A stretch of 64,000 nucleotides of DNA from Oreocharis arfaki (Eukaryota > Chordata > Aves > Passeriformes > Paramythiidae), in assembly GCA_013398015.1 (NCBI GenBank), contig VZRR01007715.1, forward strand, positions 124,001 through 188,000, read 5' to 3'. A program made the translations under genes and the position numbers. Below, piece by piece: positions 1-11,158 of the stretch. The first letter of the stretch is position 1. Each line of letters begins with the position of its first letter. The notes beneath the pieces are model-generated. The model was not told the origin of the DNA. It saw only the letters and a program-made list of their open reading frames with translations, and did not search any database.

Positions 1-3000
1 AGGACTTCCATGTAATGAAGTATTGGGTATTGTGGTTCTGAAAGCATGGTTGATGTGATACTGACCTTCTTAGTTGGAATAATGGGTATCAGAACACCAT
101 TATGAAGAGCCTCCAAAGGAAGGCTTCCAGACTGGAGCAAAACCCCACAAAAGAAGTCAGAAAGAAATTTTGATAATGTAAAAGAAAAAATTAAGAGAAT
201 AATTGGCAGATATAGCCACTGAGTATACAGTGAATTTACTAAAAGACGAGACGTTGAAACAAGGCATTCCTTATTCTCAGCAATTTTTTGGAGATCAAGT
301 GGCTGGGAAATTCTTAAGTATCTCAAATTAAATATTTCAATTACAATAAGTTGGTATCTTGCAATATTTTCTTAGAAAATTCCTCACAAGCTCTATCTGA
401 AATCTTTTTCTGTTGAGATGACCTTTTACATACCGAAGGATTCAGTCCAGTCTTAAACTCAACATGGTTCAATGTTAGAGCTACTTTTTAAATTGCTTAC
501 AATGATTGCATGATAGGATTTAATTTCTCTCATAGTCCGTTCCTCTCCCCACAACATGTGCTGTTTCTCCTGGCAAGCTATTGTTGATGAAAGGCCAAAA
601 GTTTGAAATTGTCACAGGTGTTATGCTATACTAGTGCCACCAGATAGCAATGACTGTTTTGTGGCTCTGGCTGCAACAACTCCTTCTCTGATACATATGT
701 ATATGCCTTGCACAGCCACTGCAGACAAATTTAGTCAACGCTGTGGTGGTGTGCTCCCCCCAGCACCAGCCCCAGCTGGCATTATAATCACCAGTTGGGG
801 CTGTGATGGCTGCACCCAGCTTACTCTGGGCTTTGGGGCACGGATGGAACCTGGCAGCCTAGGGCTGTCAGGACCAGTGACCCACACATCTTGCTGCTGT
901 GCAGCTGTGGCTGTAAGCCAGTCACCTCACCCCATACACAGCGGGCAGCCCGGGCCCGGGGGCTCTCCTGCAGGGCGCTGGGCTGCACGCCAGGATCTTC
1001 TCCTGAGCAGGAATGTCTGTCCAGGTTACACCTCCAGGGTGAGCCATTCCTTGCAGCAGCACAATCTCAGTAAGTGATTAACTGCATGCTAAACTCTGAC
1101 ANGAAAGTATATCGTAACTTGTTTCTTAGAAGTGAAGTGCATCACTCCATCTGCAACACACTCACAAGATAACCATTTGTAAGGGTCCAGACAGCAACTA
1201 TCAGCCACAAAGTGTAAGAAATATTTAAGTACACAATAATCATCTTGTAGCTGGCATAGCTACCTTAGCCTTCTCAAACATATGTTGCATTCTTTGGAAA
1301 AAAGTGATACATACTGTTGTTTAGAAGTTTTAAGTATTCTTTCTGTGGTAAATTATTTTTTATGTGGGGAATATAGTTCATTGTACAGTCATTTCTTAGG
1401 CATTTTAATGAATATTTTTAGTGAACTTACTGGATTTCTACATTTAATTATGTGGTCTATTCTATTTCCCATGACAGCATGCATTTACACAAGTCATTAT
1501 TCTTCTTTTCGATTCTGTAATGTACCACATGCTAGGACTCTAATTAACACCTTTGGAGAATTTAATTCTATCATGTGAATGTGCGTAATAATGAGGAGGT
1601 CCAAGAAGCAAATATTTTAAAATAATTTATATTTTATTTTTATGACTGTGTTTATGAACTATGTTTATGACTGTGCTTACGAACCTGCAGCAGATTTTTT
1701 TTTCTTACAGTTGTGTTTTAAGACTGGAAATACAATAGGTAACTTGTCTGATTCATCATTCAGTGGACCACCCCATCCCCAAAAGAAAATAATGTATGTT
1801 ATCTATGTGTCCTGTAAAACACAAAATTATATTCATTGTAAGTGTCAAATAAATCAATAATTTGCATATAGCTGGAAGACTCTTACAACATTAAAATGCA
1901 CACCAGCAATGCATACTTATTTAATGTAGAAATACATTTTTTTCAGATGAAAATTAAAAAATGACAGAATTGATTTTGAATAAAAGTTATTAGCTGACTT
2001 ATTCTATTTTAGGGGGGGGAAATTAATATATAGACAAATGTTCTTAAAACACTTTGCAGAGAATCATTACCTAGCGCACTCTTATTCTGGCGATTGTCAG
2101 GTTCAGCAGGTGCAGATTTATCACAGAAGCCCAATAAAGCCTAAACCACAAAAAGCCCATGTATATATACAAAATCCATAGCTCATATGTTTAATCAATT
2201 CATTCACAATTATTCAGCTGGGTTTTTTAATTAGCAAAATGCTATCAAAAAATAATCTCACTGATAAATCAGTGCATTAAGGAACACTACGGAAGTGCCT
2301 GGATATTCCAGACAAACTTGGTCTGGCCCATAAACATAATATATTTAATTGTATGCCATTCACTTTTATATTTTATGACACCTTAAAGTATTCCAACTTT
2401 ATTTGAACAATAAAAGTCTGTTAGTAGTAGCCTACAATAGCTTTACCTTACTGTCAGCAATACACACCTGTTAAGCGCTCGTCACAGTGAGATTCTAACT
2501 GTTAAGTTCTATGTATTTAATGAGTGTTGATGAATTTGGTACACCAAAGAATACCAAAGAGATGTGATCACTAAGAAAAATACCATCTAAGAAGAAAACA
2601 GGTTATCATAACAGTATTATAACATGACCATGAAAGGACAGGTCTGGCAGCATCCCACCACAACAAAGGGACCACTGCATATACAGCCTAAGGAACTTGA
2701 CCCAGATGGAGACCAGTTCTAAGCCTGATCATTTTCCCCAGATCAGGACAAAAATAAGCCTTCTGCAACCGCTTCACTGCTTTTCTGAATAAAGTAGAAG
2801 TCTGACACTACTCTGCCCAAGGACAGAGTAAAACTTGCTGGTTCCACTTAACAGTTACTCCTTAAAGGACTGGTACCTTGACAGACGGAGATGCTGAGAC
2901 CCCTCTCCCAAACCTCCTTCTTGCTTGAATGTTAATTTGTCTATTGTTGGAATAAACTCTTGCAAGTTTTAAGCTCAGAGTTCTCCTGGATGACCAGTGG

Positions 3001-4943
3001 AAAAAATCATGCACAGTACTAAATGAAATAGAAGAGTAAAATCCCAAAAAGGTCACGAGATACATAAGAAATGCCACAAGAGGAAAAAATATTGAGTAAT
3101 ACCTCCAAATCCCAAAGATGAAGCTCTTCAAGAATCTATGAAAGAAAAAGCTCGCTCATTGCTAAAAAAATTGTAAGAATATCTATTCCCATAACAAACA
3201 CATCTAGTAAGAGATATTAATTACTACAAGGAAAAAAAAAAGGGAAATAAACTTCTGAATCTTTTAGAACACATTGGAAACTTTAAGGTTATGTGTATGG
3301 AACCTATGAAATCTTTAAGGCCAATGTACAGAGGACTCGATACTGAAGAAGGAGGGAAGGGCTAACATGCAATACAAATTTGAGCTTTCATAAAACTTTG
3401 AAAATGTGTCAAACTGCAGAAAAAACAGGCAGGATTGCATGGGATGGGTCAAGAACAAATAAACTGTTCTAGGAAAATACAAATGAAATCATAATTTACT
3501 CATGTAAAGTGAAAATGAAGATAGCAAGTTTGCAAAATGCAGTCAGACTAATCCAATAAGGAGCAATGTGGAAGACTGCTTGAGTCTAACAGGCTTTGCA
3601 AGGTGTTACACAGTATGCTAAAAAAACATGCAGCAAAACCTACCTAAACCTTTTGCACAGTTTCAAAACCAAATTCTAGAAAACAGATAGTATCGCATCT
3701 CAAGAGCACATTTAAAACCTTTACAGTCATGTATAATTTCTTGTGATACAATTAGAATAAGACATAATAAAAATGTTGGGGTGCAATAACACTATAGCAA
3801 AGCAGTTTTAGATTTTGAGGTAGCTACTAAACAAAAGCAGAACACCAGGAACTTTGTTTCACCTCTGCTAATTAGAATTTCTCCCAAATTCTGTCTAACA
3901 CAGGACATGCTATTAAATACCATACGTCAGAAGATAGCATGGTCCAGGCATAGTACTTCAGTAACCAAAACTTACGAAGAAATATCAATTTTGCAAGGCA
4001 GACAGGTCATCCGCAAGAAAAAAGTCTCAATCAAAATGTTTGAGATACATTTTATTTTGGAAGAAAAGGAGAGATGCAACAGGTATTTTTATAAATGACA
4101 GTTCCTGTACTACCAAATCTAGTCAGCCAAATCTATAATTTTTTCTCTTTTACTCTGCTCTTCCTTGCTCAGTTATTTGTCCCTGTACAATAAAAACTTA
4201 GAATTTAGTCTTTGATTGCTCACTGATCTTTCTGAAGTGGTTTTCAATTTCCTACCCAATACTAGGAGCTCTCTCTAACACAACTCTTACTTGAAAAAAA
4301 GCCTCTTGCCTTTTCCTTCTTTATGGAAAGAATAACTTTTTCCTCCTCTGTCTCTCTTAAGGTCTACGCTGTGGAGAAGCAGTATTATTTCTCTGTGGTA
4401 AATTAATTTGTCAGTAGTTAACACCATTGTTCAGCATTCTTAGCTCACCACAAACCATTCTGTAAAATATCAGAGAGCATCATGTTCCCCCAATGTATTC
4501 CTTTTCTCTGCCCCACTAACCTAGGCATCCATGCAAGCATGTACCTCCTTTTGCAACACAATTTCAAGAAGAGTGGATGTGTGGATTGGTATTATCTTAT
4601 AGAATATGGTATGTCTCTGTGAAAATATTGTGAATTAAATTATTTCCTGGGAATGATTTATGCATCTGTTATGAATATCTTTGCATTTTATGTGAAGTCA
4701 TTCACATATTGTTTTAGGAAAGGAGCATGATAATTCAGTCTTAAAAGTCTGAAAAAAAGTAGAATAGAGTCCATTCTAACATGCCAGGTGTTACCTTGAC
4801 TAAAACTTTATACAATACTGGTGATCTGATTTAGAAATTGTGAATAAAGTTTATGTGAGAAAAACAAGGAAGTAGTAGAAGAAGCTGATTTTTTTTTAAT
4901 TGAATAAGAACAAGTAAAGTTACATAGGCATTATGTGCACTTT
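1..4943. other. Intron without recognised genes, apart from the GC-rich patch at 640-1075
   Basis: AT-rich sequence with short homopolymer runs (for example around 2013 and 3231) and a single unresolved base at 1102. Short open frames show no recognisable protein. Confidence 0.6.
640..1075. other. GC-rich patch of unknown origin in AT-rich intron
   Basis: About 430 bases with far higher GC than either flank, including a cluster of CG dinucleotides at 940-990. The plus strand is open for 147 codons here, but the translation resembles nothing I recognise and is of low-complexity character, so I do not call a gene. Composition and sharp edges suggest an inserted element such as a degraded LTR or other mobile element; I cannot name the family. 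Confidence 0.4.
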
Positions 4944-5725
4944 ATCATCATAGAATTATAGAATATGCTGAGTTGGAAGAGACCTAGCACGGACATTGAG
5001 TCCAGCTTCTGGCCTGAAACTCCAAGAGTCATACCATGTGCCTGAGAGTGTTAACCAAACAGATTTTTAACTCTGTCAGGCTTGGTGCTGTGACCACTTC
5101 CCCGGGGAGCCTGTTCCAGCACCCAACCACCCTCTGGGTGAAAAATGTTTTCCTGCTATCCAGCTTAAACATCCCCTGGCTCAGTTTCATGCCATTTCCT
5201 GAGTTTCTGTCACCAGTCACAAGAGTGAAGAGATCAGTACGTGCCCCTCCATTTTCCCTCACAAGGAAATCGTAGACTGCAATGAGCTCTCCCCTTCATC
5301 TCCTCCAAGCTGAGCAGAACAAGTGACCTGAGCCACTCTTCTCATGACTTCCCCTCCAGACCCTTCACCATCCTTGTGGTCCTCCTTTGGATGCTCTCTG
5401 ATAGCTTATTTTCTTTACCAGACACCACCAGACTGTGGCACCCAAAGTGCCCCCAGGAGTCGAGGTGAGGCCGCCCCAGTGCAGAGCAGAGGGGACAATC
5501 CCCTCCCTTTTCCAGCTGGCCGTGCTGTGCCTGATGCCCCCAGGACACGCTTGGCCCTCCTGGCTGCCAGGGCACTGCTGGCTCGTGTTCAACTTGCCAT
5601 GGACCAGGACCCCCAGGGCCCTTTCCATGGTGCTGCTCTCCAGCCTCTCATTCCCATCTACACACAGCCAGCATTTCCCCGTCCCAAGTGCAGAATCCAG
5701 CACTCGCCCTCGTTAAACTACATCT
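4944..5725 (-). mobile_element. CR1 LINE, 3' part, reverse orientation
   Basis: The left end carries the reverse complement of the CR1 tail (ATCATAGAATTATAGAAT) followed by typical CR1 3' sequence, including the reverse complement of the block encoding the end of ORF2 and the 3' UTR. The element is 5'-truncated, the usual state of avian CR1, so no functional reverse transcriptase remains. It is in the same orientation as PDE4D. Confidence 0.88.
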
Positions 5726-5789
5726 TATTTGATGACACATGACATAACATCATTAACTTGATGGCAAACATCATCTTACTCAAGCAATC

Positions 5790-6085
5790 TCCTCTTCTCA
5801 AACCATGTATGAAGCCTCATCTCCGTGATGAACAACCCCAACTCACCAAGCCTTTCCTCACAGGAGAGGTGCCCATCCTTCTGATCACTTTTTTGTCCCT
5901 TCTCTGGACCTGCTCCAACAGGTCCATGTCATTCCTCTGCTGGGACCCCAGAATAGGATGCAGCACTCCAGGTGGGGCTTCACCAGCATAGAGTAAAGGG
6001 ACAGAATCTCCTTCAACCTAATGACCATGTTGCTTTGAATGCAGCCCAGGATACATTTGGCTTTCTGAAGGAGTTATTCATCTAC
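5790..6085 (-). mobile_element. Second CR1 LINE fragment, reverse orientation
   Basis: CR1-like 3' sequence in the same direction as the element on its left. It corresponds to roughly the same part of CR1 as bases 5290-5460, including the phrases equivalent to 'accccagaataggatgcagc' and 'aggtggggcttcaccagc'. It is therefore a separate, partly overlapping copy and not a continuation. It lacks the terminal octamer repeats, so its 3' end is missing or was displaced by the neighbour. Confidence 0.7.
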
Positions 6086-9000
6086 AATCTTGGATAGTTA
6101 TCTGCGTTGATGTTTCTTCCTTTTGAAATTACTTCCATACACCAAAATATAATTACTTTAGTTCCTGAAAAGCACTGAGAAGTGAAGAGGAGGAAAACAT
6201 AGGTATTAAAAAACTTTTAGGAAAATTTATATTGAAAATTTGGAGAAAACTGTAGTGATAAAAAGTATATTGATTAAATGTCGTACAGCTTCATTCTAGT
6301 TTCAAAGGAGAAATGCACTGAACCAGGCTGTGTAGAATCCCATCAAATTAAATATGTTGCTCTTCTGCAATTTACCTATAGCTAACACTTGAGGATTTGT
6401 TGGTTTTTGTAATTAGCAGTAAAAGTGCATGTAAAGATATTGTGCAATAAAAATAGACAGACCTGACTTTATGGGTACACTTATGTCAGTTACATTCCTG
6501 AAACTTAAAATGGCACACCTTGCCCATATCTATCTAAACTTTTTCTAAGGCATCTATCATTTTCATATCTGAATGCCAAAGTCAATGTAAAATATTTACT
6601 ATGGGTGGGGACAGACTGGCTAAATTCAGATGAAAGTACTCCGTTTAACTGAGCACATACTTGTATTTTTACAGTCAGTAATTGTATTAAATACTTAGGT
6701 TTGGGGGTACATGTTTTCAAAAAACATCTGAAGAGCACAAACCCCTGGACATCAGGAAGTACTAAATGAACTCCACAAGAGCTGGAGAGGGAATGGTTAT
6801 CAAGAGGGAACACTCACACTGGACCTGTGAATAACAAATCCACTTTAAATGACTTTAAAAAGAGCCATATATCACTAGCTGCTGTCTCTGAACACACACA
6901 TAAATACATCACAGAGGCAGCAAATACACTGTCCAAAGTCACATACAACACAGAGAAAAACAACTGGTTGATGATTTTGTATTCACAGAGAAGTATTAAG
7001 CTAGCAAACAAAAGCCAAAAAAAATCAAGCACATGTGTGCCATGACTTCATCCTTTCAATTACACAGATACAATTTAGTTGTTGTGTTTCACTGGCCTTA
7101 ATATCCTGCTACAAATATTTATGTTCCTTGCTTTTCCTCCCTTTACAATTCCAAAAAAAGGGAATTTTTCATAGAAAATTAAGGAAAGCTAACTTTCCAC
7201 ATGAGTTAACTAAGAGTATGTGATTTAAAGTATCTAAACATCCTTCCACAGATCTTTGGACACTGTGTGTGAGAGATTACACACACTAGATGTCCACACA
7301 GCTGGGAACTGACAGTCTCTTTCCCTGATCTGAAAGCCCTCTCTCCTCGCAAATCATGTAATCCCACCCTTGAGATCTGTCGTGCCAAAAGGCACTGGGG
7401 TAATCAGCACATTAGAAAAGGCTTATGAGGAGCAAACAAACACAATCCAGAAACTGATTTTGTCAAACATACCAGAGGACTTAATTTATCTTGTCCATGT
7501 CCAGCTGCAATATGTGTGGTGTCACTCTATTGGTGAGATCTTTAAGCATTATGAATACTTTTACAGTATTACAATATAAGATAGATGCCAGAGGAAGTGG
7601 AATTTGGGTTCTGGTAGAGTTTGTCTGAAATCCTGGCCACAAAACCTTCAAACACTTGTTTCTTTTCAATTGCTGTGGTTTTTTCCTACAGACTGTAGAC
7701 TGATATTGTTTACAGACTGAGAGGAATCCAGGCTAAAAGTTCAAGATAACTAGTTTTAATTTCAGTTTTAGACAGAACTAACACTCTCTGAAACAGTAAG
7801 ATATTCAGAAATTTCTCCAACAGAAATGAAGGCCTTATGCACCTCCGCCACTTAAACCCTTCTATTTTAGCTCTGAATGCCATACTTTTTCCTCTCTAAA
7901 ATCCTAATAATAACAGTTCATCTTTGAAGTGTTTGAATGAATTCAGGGGTACAGCTAGAGAAGGATAAAGAAGAAAAAGAAGTAGAGAAGGATTTGTAAA
8001 ATGACTAAAAGTGATAACCCAATTATTAATGTGAAAAGATAATGGTCACGTGATAAAGAAAATGCATTTTGGTGTCAGAAGTTCTACAACCCAAGCCATT
8101 ACAGAGGGAGAGCCATAGACTTTATGATAAAAAAGGGGCAGAAATGGGTTGCCAGATTCATTCAATTCATGAATCTCCTACTCACTTCTTGACTGTATCT
8201 GAATGCTGTTTCAGAACCTTGAAATCAGGGAGCTAGGTACAATCTAAATTAGGGGGATTTTTTCTGCCAAAAAACCCAGATCCACTGCCAGGATCTGTGG
8301 TGGCTGCTTGGCATCACTGCAACACACAGCAGTGCTGTGTCATAATTTATTATCATAATTGATTTTTTAATGCTACCTATATACATAATCTTCTAATCAC
8401 CAGGAAAGCATAAGAAAATAATAAATTTATAAAGTTAGTGACATTTTGCAAATTCAGAATGGCTTGCCAGCTTACTGATGGCTTGAATAAGGCCATGTTA
8501 TTAAAAATTTTAATGCCTATATGAGCAATGGACTAAACAAGAAAGATGTATACATGAATTCAAAAACTTTTCCCTAATTACAAAACAGATTACATTAGAA
8601 ATACAAGAAAAAATAGAGCAGAGATGGTCATTACTACAGCGGGCCAAACTAACCCCAGAATGGATCCTTCATAGTGTAACATTTTCAATTAAGGTTACAA
8701 CTACTCCATTTTCAAATGCACTGTCTTCCTATAAACTGTCTAAATTGGATTATATGCATATGGAATTAAAACCACTATAGTGCCTATGTAGCCAAAGCAT
8801 GCAGAAACCGCAGGTCTAACACATAGCATCTCAGTTTTCTGAACAGATAACCAAGTGAGGACATATCAGTAACTACAGATCTGACGGTCTTTGGCAACAA
8901 ATAAATTTTGTAAGCCCTTCATATTCCTGTAAGTCCAATCATGTATGTTACTGCTTTTTCACTTCAGAAATACTATTCTTTGCAGGTTCTCAGGTAATTC

Positions 9001-10689
9001 ACTGTAACTTGCTGCTTGACTCTGTACTTCTACTACTATGATAAGCCCATGTCATAAATCATAACAATGAAGTGTTTATTTCAGGTCTAGTATTTCACAC
9101 ATTTGGGAAAACCCCAACTGTTTTCTACATTCTTCATCATGGTGAAAAAAGCACTCTATACAAATTTCTGAGGCTCACTACAGAAAGCACATTTAAACAA
9201 AATTCTACTTTTTAATACAACGCAAGCTTTTGTCCTTTCATGTTGCCCAAACCCATTTGTTAACTTTGTATCTGTCCCCTTCCTTTGTCTGTCATATTGG
9301 ACTGCCTATACATGCATAATCATACATGATAATTTCCCTTTCTAAAATTTCAGAGGTTTTTTCTTTTCATCTTACATTGTAAGCCAGGTCTGCCTGAATT
9401 ATTTTTTTATCCTGCAAATTCCTATATTTAGAATATTTTATAAATTATTTAACACAGAACAGCAGTTAGAGATACTTAATGTTGTTAGGATTTATGCATA
9501 ATTGTTAAAGAAACATAAAATATCCTGATTTCATTCAGTTTTCTATTTTATGCATGCAATATCTAAACAGGTTTCAAAATTTATTTCAAAAAATTATTCT
9601 TAAATTATAAAGGCACGTGTTTTTTCTTACATTTTTCAGGAGTAAAAATATTATTTTATACAAGAAGTACTTTAAGTACTTAAATACATGCATGGTAAAG
9701 ATTTAAGCACAATAGTATACAACGTGCAATGCACATACCAATCACATAGCTATAGTGTAGATCTAATTTCAGACAAATGAGGATAAACTTGAAGAGCCTA
9801 TTCATTTGCTGCTTAGAATAAATGACTTATTTTCTTTGAACAGATTTCACTGCCCTCCTTCTCTTACAGCACATTTTTATTAGAGGCATCATGGGAGGGG
9901 GAAGATCTCGCAGCAAAGAAAACCAAACATTTCAGGACCATCAAAGCAAATAGGAATGCATTTTTGAGTTACAGTAATGTCTTATGCAACATCTTTTAAA
10001 AGAATGAAAAAGAATGAAATAATACTGTTTTACAGGAAATGGATGCAAGAAATCAATGTCTTTTTTAGATCTGATCACAAACACGTCTAAGAAGTGATCA
10101 AGTTACCGAAGAAATACTACTGGTGAATCATTTACCAAGGGGTTGCCTTACCATCTTTCTTGTTTATTCTAGCAACTGCTTTAATAAAAATCACTGTTTG
10201 ACATGAGATATCTATTCCCATCATTATTCTTTATCATGTCCTTCTTAATTTGAGAAGATTTATTTATCTTTTGTTAAAAGATAAATAAACTTATGTTATT
10301 CTGCTAGGAGGTTGAGGGTTCTGAAATTGCCAATAAAAAAATAAAATATTTTCAACAGGTACAATAAAGAAAAGAATTGCCAAATCACTCTGGCCTGAAC
10401 AGCACAGAATGAAATAAGTACTTTTTTTTATTTTGGAAGGAAGGAAAAGAATTGAGTTAGTACCTAAGAAATCAGAGGAAATTTGGTAGCCTTTGTACAA
10501 AGAAACATGTATTTTCTTACATCATATAAATTACTATTTTAAACTTCAGGACTGCAATTAAGTTTAGCCACAAATTAGAACTGTGGCTTTCAATCAGAGA
10601 GATTAATGCAGAGACCAAACCAAGAAATAGAAGCACTGACATCAAGGAGATAAATGTTCCACAAATCTGTGTCAACCACCTCAGTGCTT
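6086..10689. other. Intron without recognised features
   Basis: AT-rich, low-CpG sequence. Only short homopolymer runs and short non-conserved open frames are visible. Confidence 0.6.
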
Positions 10690-10691
10690 AC
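10690..10691 (-). other. PDE4D: Splice donor of the PDE4D5 first exon
   Basis: On the minus strand the sequence reads ACCTG|GTAAGC, close to the consensus GTAAGT. Similarity to mammalian PDE4D5 stops here (AHT then a split Cys codon) and the next in-frame triplet is TAA. The phase is 2, identical to the PDE4D4 donor, as expected for two first exons that splice to one common exon. Confidence 0.93.
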
Positions 10692-10960
10692 CAGGTATGT
10701 GCCACAGTGAAACGCCGCTGTTTTGGTATGTTGCTATTTAAAAACATCCTTCTCAAGAGTCTTGGAGAGTTTCGAGGAGAAATAACTGGACACAGCCGGG
10801 GAGAAGCAGGTGAGGATTTTCGAGTTGTCCTGGACTTTTCATGCTGCAACAGGTTTTCCCTCAGGGTCTTCACAAGATCTTCATTTAGCCACGGATTTTG
10901 ATTGTGTGTATTATCCACTTCAGGAACAGGCAAATTGTCTGGGCTTGTCTGCTGAGCCAT
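10692..10960 (-). CDS. PDE4D: PDE4D, first coding exon of the long isoform PDE4D5 (N-terminal part only)
   Basis: This exon encodes the unique N-terminus (89 residues plus a split codon) of cAMP phosphodiesterase 4D5, the isoform known to bind RACK1 and beta-arrestin. The start ATG at 10960-10958 has A at -3 and G at +4; the frame extends three codons upstream only to a TTG, so MAQQTSPD is the true start. The RACK1-binding RAID1 motif is intact at its known positions: Asn22, Pro23, Trp24, Asn26, Leu29, Val30, Leu33 and Leu37 within NPWLNEDLVKTLRENLLQ. It is followed by a basic Ser/Pro-rich stretch, then SPRNSPRLLRRM (61-72) and IPKQRRFTVAHT (78-89). Compared with human PDE4D5 as I remember it, the bird protein is two residues longer, around SSPASPRL (49-56). 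The exon ends at TG|GTAAGC with GT at 10691-10690, a near-ideal donor in the same phase (2) as the PDE4D4 exon. If the next exon starts with T or C, the split codon is Cys, as in mammals. In humans this promoter is cAMP-inducible. Confidence 0.95.
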
Positions 10961-11137
10961 GTTTCTCAAGTAACTTTGCTATTATGGTCTAATACAATCA
11001 AATGTTGGCTTAACTGCTTAAAATGTTTCCTTTCTAAATAAGTTCCCAAGAACTGTTCAGAGACCCTGCACCAGTTCAGCTTATTCTGTTTTCAACATGG
11101 TGTTGCCTGCCCTTAACGTCTTTCTACAGATAATAAT

Positions 11138-11158
11138 CTACAAAGGAAAAAGCAAGCT
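11138..11158 (-). other. Candidate splice acceptor upstream of the PDE4D5 coding exon
   Basis: On the minus strand a pyrimidine run GCTTTTTCCTTTGTAG ends in AG at 11139-11138, about 178 bases upstream of the PDE4D5 ATG. If used, the PDE4D5 exon would be an internal exon (about 11137-10692) joined to one or more non-coding upstream exons. It could equally be a chance match in intron. Confidence 0.3.

Noticed and set aside
634..1077. A 147-codon plus-strand frame as a possible gene
   Set aside because: No recognisable domain and no visible conserved start or splice structure; it is explained by high GC of the patch. Kept only as an unexplained region.
7481..7669. Minus-strand frame beginning MKRN, considered as the PDE4D7 first exon
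   Set aside because: Only the first four residues resemble the PDE4D7 start; the rest does not match and there is no donor at the expected place.
10961..10969. Three-codon extension upstream of PDE4D5 MAQQ
   Set aside because: The upstream codon is TTG; the conserved start is the ATG at 10960 with a good Kozak context.
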